Source of the DNA: Acidobacteriota bacterium
Lineage (GTDB): Bacteria; Acidobacteriota; Vicinamibacteria; Vicinamibacterales; UBA8438
Assembly: GCA_011523485.1 (NCBI GenBank)
Contig: WTGR01000567.1
Coordinates: 1 to 11,813, forward strand
DNA length: 11,813 bases
Direction: 5' to 3'
A program made the translations under genes and the position numbers. Shown here piece after piece: positions 1 to 6,756 of the stretch (positions are counted from its first letter, which is position 1; each line of letters opens with the position of its first letter). Under the pieces are notes generated by a model. It searched no databases and was not told where the DNA came from. It saw only the letters and a program-made list of their open reading frames with translations.

Positions 1-1
1 G

Positions 2-682
2 GTGGGCGACTTCGACCAGGCCGAGCTGGAGCGGCTGGCGGCGGAGTACTACGGCGGGTGGGAGCGCGGGAACTTCGAGCCCGAGATTCCGCAGGAGCCG
101 CCGCAGACCGAGGCGCGCTCGGCTCGCATAACCTGGCCCAACCCGACGCTGCCGTTCCTGATGATGGGGTATCACGCGCCCGCGTTCTCCGACGAGCGGA
201 TCGACATGCCGGCCCTCGACGTGCTGTCGCAGCTTCTCTTCTCCGAGACCTCGCCGCTGTTCCGCAAGCTCTACCTGGAGGAGCAGGTGGTCGACGCGCT
301 GCAGGGAGGCGCGCTCGACAGCCGCGACGCGCCGCTGTTCACGATCATCGCGCGCATCACCGACCCGACCCGGATCGAGTACGTGCGCGACGCCGTCATC
401 GACGAGATCGAGCGCATGAAGACCGAGGCGGTCGACGAGGCCGTGCTCGCGGCGACCAAGTCCCACATGCGCTACGGCTTCGCGATGGGGCTCGACAACC
501 CGGGCGGCATCGCCCGGACGCTGGGCCACTATCTGCAGCTTACGGAGGATCCGACGACGGTGAACCGGGTCTACGAGCTGTACGACGCCGTTACCCCGGA
601 AGACGTCATGACGGTGACGAACGCCTACTTCGCGGACACCAACCGGACGGTGGTGATCCTGACCCAGGAGGAAGCACGATGA
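2..682 (+). CDS. M16 family metallopeptidase, C-terminal part (5' truncated by window edge)
   Basis: This is the last 226 residues of an insulinase/processing-peptidase-like (M16) protein that enters from outside the window. The first codon seen is GTG, but it reads as the interior V-G-D-F motif that ends an M16 N-terminal domain, so it is not the start. What remains is one M16 C-terminal domain: a strand with NPTLPFLMMGY near residues 47-57, the conserved helix with LFSETSPLFRKLY near 79-91 (where active family members have a glycine-rich SRLF motif), and DNPGGIARTLGHYLQL near 165-180. The zinc-binding HxxEH half would lie upstream and cannot be judged. M16 proteins often occur as an active/inactive pair. 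Here the next gene is the apparently inactive partner and overlaps this one by ATGA, so translation is probably coupled and the two products may form a heterodimer, most likely in the periplasm. Family assignment is firm; substrate is unknown. Confidence 0.88.
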   Translation: MGDFDQAELERLAAEYYGGWERGNFEPEIPQEPPQTEARSARITWPNPTLPFLMMGYHAPAFSDERIDMPALDVLSQLLFSETSPLFRKLYLEEQVVDALQGGALDSRDAPLFTIIARITDPTRIEYVRDAVIDEIERMKTEAVDEAVLAATKSHMRYGFAMGLDNPGGIARTLGHYLQLTEDPTTVNRVYELYDAVTPEDVMTVTNAYFADTNRTVVILTQEEAR

Positions 683-2289
683 CCGCGCTGGCAGGAGGAC
701 GGGCAGTCACGCCGGCGGTTTCGACGCGGTGGTTCGCGGCAGGTGACCGCTTCGAGGCGGCCGCCGTACTCGGCCTCGTGCTCGCCCTGGTGGCCGGGGC
801 CGCCGGGGCCGGCTGCGGCGCGGCGGGATCGAGCGCCGAGGATGCCGGCATCATCGCATTGCCGGCCCCGAACTCGCCGCTGGTGACCCTGCGCATCGGT
901 TTCCGCACCGGCTCGGTCGACGATCCGGCAGGGAAGAACGGGCTGAACGCCCTGACCGCAATGATGATGGGGCGGGGCGGCACCGAGGCGCTGAGCTTCC
1001 AGGAGATTACCGAGGCGCTCTATCCCTGGTCCGCGTCGATCCGGGCGCAGTCCGACAAGGAGATGACGGTGCTGGTCGGCGAAGTGCACCGCGATCACCT
1101 GGAGCCGTTCTTCGCCATCGTGCGCGATCTGGTGGTGGCGCCGCGGTTCGACGAGTCCGATTTCGTCCGGAACCGGGACTTCCTGACCAACACCGTCGTC
1201 TCCACGCTGCGCGGCAGCGATGACGAGGAGCTGGGGAAGGAGGCCCTGAACGCGATGCTGTACGCCGGGCATCCGTACGCGGCGCCCACCGTCGGGACCG
1301 AAGAAGGTCTGGCCGCCCTGACCCTGGACGACGTGCGGGCGTTCCACCGCGACCACTACACGCGCGCGCGGGCGCTCGTCGGCGTGGCGGGCGGCTATCC
1401 GGAAGGATTCGTCGAGCGGGTCGAGCAGGAGATTCTCGACCGCCTGCCGGCCGCCGGACCGGAGCGCGCGCCGCTGCCGGGGCCGCCGGCGCTCGACGGC
1501 CGCGAGCTGCTGGTGGTCGACAAGGACGCCATCGCCACGGCCATCTCCATCGGCTTCCCGATCGACCCGACCCGCGCCGGCGACGACTTCTACGCCCTGC
1601 TGGTGGCCAACTCGTACTTCGGCGAGCACCGCACGTTCAACGGCCTGCTGATGAACAAGATGCGGGGGCAGCGGGGCCTCAACTACGGCGACTACTCGTA
1701 TATCGAGAACTTCATCCAGGACGGCGGGTCGCGCCTGCCCGTTCCGAACATCCCGCGCAGCCGGCAGTTCTTCAGCATCTGGATCCGGCCGGTGCCGCAC
1801 CACAACGCGCACTTCGCGCTGCGGCAGGCGGTGCGCGAGCTGCACGTCCTGGTCGACGAGGGGCTGTCGGCGGAGGACTTCGAGGCGACGCGCGAGTTCC
1901 TGCTCAACTACTCGAAGCTCTACGTGCAGACGACCAGCCGCCGGCTCGGCTACCACATGGACTCGGCCTTCTACGGCGGGGAGTACTTCATCGACGAGAT
2001 CCAGCGGCGCCTGACGGCGCTGACCGTCGACGACGTCAACGCGGCGATCCGCCGCCACCTGCAATACGACGACCTGGCCATCGCCGTCGTCACCCGCGAC
2101 GCCGAGGCGTTTCGCGACGCGCTGCTGGCCGGCGCGCCTTCTCCGGCGACCTACAACGCGGCGGTGACGGAGGAGATTCGGGCGGAGGATGCGCTGATCG
2201 AGGGCTTCGATCTGGCGATCAATCCGGACCGCGTGCGGGTCGTCCCGGTGGAGGAGATGTTCCGGGCCGTCGAGGCGGGGCAAAGGTAG
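679..2289 (+). CDS. M16 family peptidase-like protein with lost zinc site, exported
   Basis: A complete two-domain M16-family protein of 536 residues. The ATG overlaps the previous stop (ATGA), and AGGAGG at 666-671 sits 7 bases upstream, which fixes the start; the open frame reaches much further back but is only a shadow there. An export signal is likely: a hydrophobic stretch at residues 28-45 ends in AGAGC, so cleavage could be by signal peptidase I, or C46 could be lipidated, though the lipobox is not canonical. The N-terminal M16 domain spans about 60-250. Where active enzymes have HxxEH, this one reads ALTAM at residues 91-95, so both histidines and the glutamate are gone. The C-terminal M16 domain spans about 280-480 and carries LLMNKMRGQRGLNYGDYSY near 320-338, the R/Y-type motif that helps substrate binding in the family. 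I infer a non-catalytic partner that shapes the cleavage chamber of the upstream enzyme. The stop lies 4 bases from the convergent larE stop. Confidence 0.9.
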   Translation: MTALAGGRAVTPAVSTRWFAAGDRFEAAAVLGLVLALVAGAAGAGCGAAGSSAEDAGIIALPAPNSPLVTLRIGFRTGSVDDPAGKNGLNALTAMMMGRGGTEALSFQEITEALYPWSASIRAQSDKEMTVLVGEVHRDHLEPFFAIVRDLVVAPRFDESDFVRNRDFLTNTVVSTLRGSDDEELGKEALNAMLYAGHPYAAPTVGTEEGLAALTLDDVRAFHRDHYTRARALVGVAGGYPEGFVERVEQEILDRLPAAGPERAPLPGPPALDGRELLVVDKDAIATAISIGFPIDPTRAGDDFYALLVANSYFGEHRTFNGLLMNKMRGQRGLNYGDYSYIENFIQDGGSRLPVPNIPRSRQFFSIWIRPVPHHNAHFALRQAVRELHVLVDEGLSAEDFEATREFLLNYSKLYVQTTSRRLGYHMDSAFYGGEYFIDEIQRRLTALTVDDVNAAIRRHLQYDDLAIAVVTRDAEAFRDALLAGAPSPATYNAAVTEEIRAEDALIEGFDLAINPDRVRVVPVEEMFRAVEAGQR

Positions 2290-2329
2290 TCCACTACGAA
2301 GGACGTCGTACGAAGTACGCCGTAGTGGA
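2290..2329. terminator. Hairpin with 14-base tandem repeat at a convergent gene junction
   Basis: The two gene ends here are 4 bases apart, and a strong dyad covers them. Arms TCCACTACG (2290-2298) and CGTAGTGGA (2321-2329) are perfect 9-base complements, and an inner CGTAC (2307-2311)/GTACG (2315-2319) pair closes on GAA. The same stretch is also a tandem repeat: the 14-base units at 2295-2308 and 2309-2322 match at 12 positions. The right part encodes the last residues of LarE. It is placed to act as a bidirectional terminator, but neither side has a U-tract, so intrinsic termination is not certain. It could instead be a copy of a dispersed intergenic repeat. Confidence 0.45.
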
Positions 2330-3139
2330 GATGCCGGTCGGCTCGTTCATCGCGCCCTGCCGGTACCCGGCGGGATCGACCTCGACCGCCCGGAAGCCGG
2401 CTGCGCGGAAGCGGGCGGTGACGTCGGCCAGCAGCGCGGCGTCGTGGAAGCGGGCGATCTCCGCGGGCGCCACCTCGATGCGGGCCCGCTCGTCGAAGTA
2501 GCGGACCCTGCAGATCGAGAAGCCGTGCTCGCGCAGCACCCGCTCGCAGGCGGCCACCTGTGTCAGCCGTTCGGGGGTGATGGCGGTTCCGTACGGGAAG
2601 CGGCTCGACAGGCAGGCGAGGGCGGGCTTGTTCCAGACCGGCAGTCCGAGCCGGCGCGCCGCCTCCCGGATATCGGCCTTGGTGAAGCCGGCCTCGTCGA
2701 GCGGCGAGCGGACGCCGTGCTCCTTCGCGGCCTGCCGTCCCGGCCGGTGGTCGCGCCGGTCGTCCATGTTGAAGCCATCGACGACGCAGTGGGTTCCGAG
2801 CCGCGCCGCCTCGCGAACCGCCCGGCCGTAGACCTCCACCTTGCAGAAGTAGCAGCGGTTGGCCGGGTTGGCCGCGTAGCGGGGATCGTCGACCTCGGCG
2901 GTGTCGACGAGCAGATGGCGGGCGCCGAGTTGCTCCGCGAGCCGGCGGGCGGCGGCACCCTCCTCGGGGGCGAGACTCGGCGAGACCGCGGTCAGCGCGA
3001 CGGCGCGATCGTCGAGGACGCCGACTGCCTCGGCCAGCAGATAGCCGGAGTCGACGCCGCCGGAGAAGCACACGACCACGCGGTCGAGGTCGGCAAGTTG
3101 CCGGCGGAGAAGGACGATCTTGGCGTCCAGGGTCGTCAT
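2294..3139 (-). CDS. larE: LarE-type ATP-dependent sulfur insertase (nickel-pincer nucleotide synthesis)
   Basis: A 281-residue member of the PP-loop ATP pyrophosphatase superfamily that matches LarE throughout. LarE adenylates the carboxylates of the pyridinium-dicarboxylate intermediate (made by LarB) and inserts sulfur; LarC then adds nickel. Visible motifs are the PP-loop SGGVDS at residues 26-31, RCYFCK with C96 and C99, DGFNMDD at 121-127, and KPALACLSSRFPYGT at 171-185 with C176, the position of the sulfur-donating cysteine in this family. Some LarE proteins have only that single cysteine and sacrifice it. Those with an added CxxC, such as the Thermotoga maritima enzyme, are reported to bind a [4Fe-4S] cluster; this protein has all three. 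The start is the ATG at 3139, fitting the family N-terminus; the open frame extends much further upstream, antisense to the transporter genes, and that part is a shadow. A possible -10 GATTAT lies 6 bases upstream, which would make the message leaderless (weak). larB, larC and larA are not in the window. Confidence 0.9.
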   Translation of the reverse strand: MTTLDAKIVLLRRQLADLDRVVVCFSGGVDSGYLLAEAVGVLDDRAVALTAVSPSLAPEEGAAARRLAEQLGARHLLVDTAEVDDPRYAANPANRCYFCKVEVYGRAVREAARLGTHCVVDGFNMDDRRDHRPGRQAAKEHGVRSPLDEAGFTKADIREAARRLGLPVWNKPALACLSSRFPYGTAITPERLTQVAACERVLREHGFSICRVRYFDERARIEVAPAEIARFHDAALLADVTARFRAAGFRAVEVDPAGYRQGAMNEPTGISTTAYFVRRPS

Positions 3140-3214
3140 GGCGTCATAATCACGGGTCGCCCTTAGTGTACGCCACGCGTCCGGCCGCACGTCTCGCCGG
3201 TTCTCCGCCATCCC

Positions 3215-3874
3215 ATGCCCGACCCGATCCAGACCACGACTCTGCTGCTGGGAACCGCCGCCTCGCTGGCGGTCGTCCATACCTTGCTCGGGATCGATCA
3301 CTCGCTCCCGTTCGTCGCCCTCGGCCGTGCTCGGGGCTGGGCGCTCCGGCGCACGCTGCTGGTGACGGCGCTGTGCGGCGGCGGGCACGTCGCTTCCTCC
3401 GTCGTCATCGGTGCGGTCGGGGTCGGTCTCGGCATCGCCACCGACGCGCTGCTGTGGCTCGAGTCGGCGCGCGGCGAGCTGGCGGCGGCGCTGCTGATCG
3501 GTTTCGGTCTCGCCTACGCGGCATGGGCCGTGTGGAGGGGGCTTCGCCGGCCGGACGCGGCACGCCTGCACGGCGGATCGGGCGGCGCCGACCGCGTCAC
3601 GCCGTGGGCGCTCTTCATCGTGTTCGTGCTGGGGCCGTGCGAGCCGCTCATCCCGCTGATGGTGGTTCCGGGCATCGCGCGCGACTGGCTCGCCGTCGCG
3701 GCCGTGGTCGGCGTGTTTGGGCTGTTGACGGTCGCGGTGATGCTGGCGGCGGTGGCCGCGGCGTGGCGCGGCGTCACGTTGCTGGGTGCCGGTCGCATCG
3801 GCCGGCACGCCGACGTCGCGGCGGGGCTCGTCGTGGCGGCGAGCGGCGCCGCGGTGCTCTTCCTCGGGTTGTAG
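3215..3874 (+). CDS. UreH/NicO-like small membrane transporter, probable nickel or cobalt permease
   Basis: A 219-residue integral membrane protein with about six hydrophobic segments (roughly residues 8-27, 47-70, 88-108, 130-150, 158-184, 200-218). The first helix carries HTLLGIDH (H22, D28, H29), the histidine/aspartate pattern at the metal site of nickel/cobalt permeases, followed by a conserved-looking LPFVALGRARGW. H58 lies in the second segment, and GPCEPLIPL (140-148) in the fourth; this second motif recurs in small UreH-like proteins. A short histidine-bearing polar loop lies around 110-128. The gene is divergent from larE with a 75-base spacer and is followed 25 bases later by the cation exchanger, with which it is probably co-transcribed. 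Next to larE, nickel uptake for the nickel-pincer cofactor is an attractive role, but direction and substrate are inferred. Related folds (the DsbD/CcdA-like transmembrane domain) transport electrons, but the usual helix cysteine pair is missing. No clear ribosome-binding site precedes the ATG. Confidence 0.75.
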   Translation: MPDPIQTTTLLLGTAASLAVVHTLLGIDHSLPFVALGRARGWALRRTLLVTALCGGGHVASSVVIGAVGVGLGIATDALLWLESARGELAAALLIGFGLAYAAWAVWRGLRRPDAARLHGGSGGADRVTPWALFIVFVLGPCEPLIPLMVVPGIARDWLAVAAVVGVFGLLTVAVMLAAVAAAWRGVTLLGAGRIGRHADVAAGLVVAASGAAVLFLGL

Positions 3875-3899
3875 AAGACCCGCTGATCCGGACCCGACC

Positions 3900-4853
3900 A
3901 TGCTCTACGACATCCTTCTGATCACGATCGGATTCGCCCTGGTCGCCAAGGGGGGCGATCTGTTCGTGGACTCCAGCGTCAGCATCGGCCGTGCGCTCCG
4001 GATTCCCCGCTTCGTCATCGGCGGGACGCTGGTGAGCCTGGCCACCACCGGGCCGGAGCTGGTCGTGTCGGCCACCGCTGCGACGATGGGCGATTCCGGC
4101 ATCGCACTCGGCAACGCGGTGGGTTCCTGCATCTGCAACATCGGGCTGATCGTGGGGACCGTGGCGCTGATCATGCCGGTGCAGGTCGACAGGCCGGACT
4201 TCATCCGGCGGGCCGGCTGGATGGTCGGCGGCGGCCTGCTCGTCGTCGGGTTTTCCTGGGACCTGTCGATGGACCGGATGTACGGCGGCCTGCTGCTGGT
4301 CTTGGCCGTCGCCTACCTGGGCTGGGACCTGCTGGGCATTTTGCGGTCGCGGCGCGAGTCGGGGGACGAGGCGGAGGACGGGGACGCCGCCAGCGGATTG
4401 CCGAGGGCGGTCGGCTGGTTCGCGGTCGGCGGCGCCTGCGTGCTGGCGGGCAGCTACCTGCTCGTCGAGTCGGGGCAGGGGTTGGCGCGCGCGCTGGGTG
4501 TGCCGTCGTCCATCATCGGCTTTTCGGTCATCGCCATCGGGACGTCGCTGCCCGAGCTCGTGACGGGCGTGACCGCGGCGCGCAAGGGCGTGCCCGACCT
4601 GTCGCTCGGCAACATCATCGGGGCGAACGTGCTGAACCTGCTCCTCATCGTCGGACTGTCCGGGACGATCCAGCCGCTGGTTCTCGATCGTTTCAGCCAG
4701 TGGTACGGCTTCCCCTGGCTCGGCATTTTCTTCCTGACCATCGTGGGCGTCGTGCTGAAGAACGGCGTCGTGCGGCGCGCGGCGGGCATCGGGCTGCTGA
4801 TGCTCTACGCGCTCTACACGATCGGGCTGGTGTCGATTCCGGCGCTGAGTTGA
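3900..4853 (+). CDS. CaCA superfamily sodium/calcium-type exchanger (YrbG-like)
   Basis: A 317-residue cation antiporter with two inverted five-helix halves and an acidic cytoplasmic loop between them (about residues 150-165, rich in D and E). Both alpha-repeats are present. Repeat 2 is textbook: GTSLPE at 214-219 and GANVLN at 241-246. Repeat 1 is unusual: the ligand motif reads TTGPE (49-53) where TSLPE-type sequences are normal, and GSCICN (75-80) where GSNIxN is usual. The acidic ligand E53 and N80 remain, so transport is still expected, perhaps with altered ion preference. Members exchange Ca2+ (or other cations) against Na+ or H+ across the inner membrane. The start is the ATG that begins directly at the first hydrophobic helix; an upstream extension of the frame is a shadow of the transporter gene. 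No good ribosome-binding site is visible, so translation may depend on coupling to the gene 25 bases upstream. Confidence 0.9.
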   Translation: MLYDILLITIGFALVAKGGDLFVDSSVSIGRALRIPRFVIGGTLVSLATTGPELVVSATAATMGDSGIALGNAVGSCICNIGLIVGTVALIMPVQVDRPDFIRRAGWMVGGGLLVVGFSWDLSMDRMYGGLLLVLAVAYLGWDLLGILRSRRESGDEAEDGDAASGLPRAVGWFAVGGACVLAGSYLLVESGQGLARALGVPSSIIGFSVIAIGTSLPELVTGVTAARKGVPDLSLGNIIGANVLNLLLIVGLSGTIQPLVLDRFSQWYGFPWLGIFFLTIVGVVLKNGVVRRAAGIGLLMLYALYTIGLVSIPALS

Positions 4854-4932
4854 TCGGCGCGCAAATGCCCCGGGAAGTGAAACGATCCAAACGTGACTTC
4901 AGATCAGGTAGCATCAGCAGGGAACGACAGCC

Positions 4933-5985
4933 ATGCTGGAACGGCTAAGGATACGTAGATTCCGCGGCTTCGATGACCTTGAGATCGAGGATTTGAGCCG
5001 GATCAACCTCGTGGCCGGCGCGAACAACGCCGGCAAGACCACGCTCCTGGAAGCGATCTTTCTGCTTGGTGCTGGAGGCAATCCTCGGCTGGCGCTCAAC
5101 CGCCACATTGTTCGAACGATGGAGCCGAGCGCGTCCATGCCCAGATCCATATCGGAAACACTGTGGAGACCACTCTTCTTCAGGTTGGATACGGACGGCG
5201 GCATTGCGATTTCCGGACACCATTCATCAGTTGGTGAGATAAAGGTCAGGATTACGCTGGGGCGACCTCTGACTACGGAAGTCTCTCGCGCGGCGGACGA
5301 CGGTAAACTGATGAGTGAGCGCGACGGCGAACGCTCGTTGAAGTTTATGTACACGGATTCGAATGCCGGGCAGATCGAGAACGAAGCACGCGAAACGGCG
5401 GAGAACGTTACATTCGACCAGAAGGAAAACTACGCTCCGTTCAGCGGGACAATTGTCCAACCAGGAGGCGGCAATATTCATGAGGATGCCATCCGACTGG
5501 GGCGGCTGAGGAAGCAGAAGCGCGGAGACATGCTCCTGGTAGCGCTTCGCTCGCTCGAGCCCAGGCTGCAAGGAATCGAAGACAATGCTTCCAGTGGTGC
5601 TCCTCTCATCTGGGTCGATGTCGGGTTGTCAGAGCTTGTTCCTCTCGCAGTCGTGGGCGCCGGTATGACGCACTTCACACGTATCGTCCTCGCGGCAACA
5701 TCCGTGCCGGGGGGCGTCGTCCTCGTTGACGAGATCGAGAACGGGCTACACCACTCGGTCTTGCCGGATGTGTGGCGGGCGATAGCCAAGACGGCCGAAC
5801 AGTTCGACGTGCAGGTATTCGCGACGACTCACAGCTTCGAGTGTATCGAAGCGGCGCATGAGGGGCTCGGACCGGACGGCTTCGGACTGCATCGGCTTGA
5901 AACTGTCGAGGGCGTGACGCGTTGCGTGACCTATGGGCCTGGCGCCATTGAGGGGGCGATCCGGCACAACATGGAAGTCCGCTGA
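4933..5985 (+). CDS. OLD-like AAA (ABC-type) ATPase, first gene of a putative defence pair
   Basis: A 350-residue SMC/OLD-clade ATPase (AAA_15/AAA_21 type). It opens with the typical MLERLRIRRFRGF edge strand. Walker A is GANNAGKTT (29-37). A middle region of about 170 residues, less conserved and charged, is followed by a signature-like segment PLAVVGAGMTHFTR (237-250), Walker B VVLVDEIE (262-269) with catalytic E269, and the switch histidine in ATTHS (H300). No nuclease domain is fused at the C-terminus; the protein stops shortly after the ATPase core, unlike full OLD proteins of about 550-600 residues. The next gene, 2 bases downstream, supplies a TOPRIM-like protein, so together they resemble a split OLD. 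A weak AGGGAA (4919-4924) lies 8 bases before the ATG. Codons such as CTA AGG ATA and AGA at the start, and lower GC, differ from the neighbours and suggest transfer. Likely role: DNA- or phage-sensing ATPase; the trigger cannot be read from sequence. Confidence 0.85.
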   Translation: MLERLRIRRFRGFDDLEIEDLSRINLVAGANNAGKTTLLEAIFLLGAGGNPRLALNRHIVRTMEPSASMPRSISETLWRPLFFRLDTDGGIAISGHHSSVGEIKVRITLGRPLTTEVSRAADDGKLMSERDGERSLKFMYTDSNAGQIENEARETAENVTFDQKENYAPFSGTIVQPGGGNIHEDAIRLGRLRKQKRGDMLLVALRSLEPRLQGIEDNASSGAPLIWVDVGLSELVPLAVVGAGMTHFTRIVLAATSVPGGVVLVDEIENGLHHSVLPDVWRAIAKTAEQFDVQVFATTHSFECIEAAHEGLGPDGFGLHRLETVEGVTRCVTYGPGAIEGAIRHNMEVR

Positions 5986-5987
5986 CG

Positions 5988-6650
5988 ATGAGGCCGGATA
6001 GAATCAGACAGCCGGCTCAACTTGTCGTCGAGGGGAAAGATGCGTACAATTTCTTTGAAGCGTTCATTGAGAATCTTGGGCTTGTAGACATTCAGGTACA
6101 GAACTTCGGTGGCGTGACTGACCTGAACGGATTCCTGGATGCGTTTGTCAAGGCACCGGGGTTCGAGGCCGTCAGCAGTATCGGCATCGTTCGTGATGCG
6201 GAACGGCGTGCCGAGGACGACTCACCAGTGGAAGAACGACCTTCACCCGCTTCGAGCGCCTTTCAAAGTGTGCAGTCGTCCTTACGGCGCTTCGGATTGC
6301 CGGTGCCGGATCGGCCGACGGAGAGGGCCGGGACGGTGCGCACGGTGAGTGTGTTCATTCTGCCTGGAGACGCAGATGATGGAATGCTGGAGACGCTTCT
6401 GGGCAGAACCATTGCTGGCACGGATGTGGATCGCTGCATCGGTCGTTTCCTTCAGTGCACGGCGGACTCCGGCAACCCCGTTCAGCGCCCGGAGAAGGCG
6501 CGTGCGCATGCTTACCTGTCGACGATGCCGCATCCGCACGTATCGGTGGGCGTGGCGGCTCAGAGGGGCTACTGGAACTTCGACCACGAGGCGCTCGATG
6601 GCGTGCGTCGATTTCTCATGGCCTTGGTGCAGGAGCGGCCTGCGACATAG
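5988..6650 (+). CDS. DUF3226-like TOPRIM-fold protein, putative effector of the pair
   Basis: A 220-residue protein I recognise as DUF3226-like, a TOPRIM-fold family. The first TOPRIM acid is in LVVEGKD (E15, with G16 and D18). The second acidic motif is IGIVRDAE at 65-72 (D70, E72). FILPGDADDGMLETLL at 123-138 matches the family's hydrophobic-P-x-x-x-x-DGMLE block. The C-terminal block (about 169-214: KARAHAYLS, then AAQRGYWNFDHEAL, then a helix) is also typical. TOPRIM proteins of this sort bind Mg2+ and can cut DNA or tRNA. Between the second and third motifs lies a polar, proline-rich, probably flexible segment (73-116). The ATG is 2 bases after the ATPase stop, so the pair is one operon, translated together. 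Two rows I counted here (6001-6120) are 48% GC, well below the surroundings. I infer a toxic nuclease held or armed by the ATPase; nuclease activity is not shown by sequence alone. Confidence 0.75.
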   Translation: MRPDRIRQPAQLVVEGKDAYNFFEAFIENLGLVDIQVQNFGGVTDLNGFLDAFVKAPGFEAVSSIGIVRDAERRAEDDSPVEERPSPASSAFQSVQSSLRRFGLPVPDRPTERAGTVRTVSVFILPGDADDGMLETLLGRTIAGTDVDRCIGRFLQCTADSGNPVQRPEKARAHAYLSTMPHPHVSVGVAAQRGYWNFDHEALDGVRRFLMALVQERPAT

Positions 6651-6756
6651 GGGCGAGCGTGCTTCTGGGCACCTGCACGACGTGGACCTGCGGAGCGTGT
6701 TGCCGTTCGGCGCCGCCGGCGATGGTCCGCGGCGACCCTCCTGGCCGGGCGTCCTC

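Noticed and set aside
58..678. Upstream extension of the second M16 reading frame
   Set aside because: It overlaps the first M16 gene in another frame, its translation is an arginine/alanine-rich shadow, and the ATG at 679 has a strong ribosome-binding site.
3140..3901. Upstream extension of the larE frame
   Set aside because: It is antisense to the permease, low in complexity, and the LarE family N-terminus begins at 3139.
4933..6650. Calling the ATPase/TOPRIM pair PARIS, AbiL or Gabija
   Set aside because: The second protein shows DUF3226 blocks rather than DUF4435 or RloB features, there is no helicase, and the ATPase has no fused TOPRIM, so only the general split-OLD resemblance is claimed.
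6711..6734. Terminator between the TOPRIM and Uma2 genes (CGCCGC/GCGGCG, 12-base loop)
   Set aside because: Short stem, long loop and no U-tract on either side.
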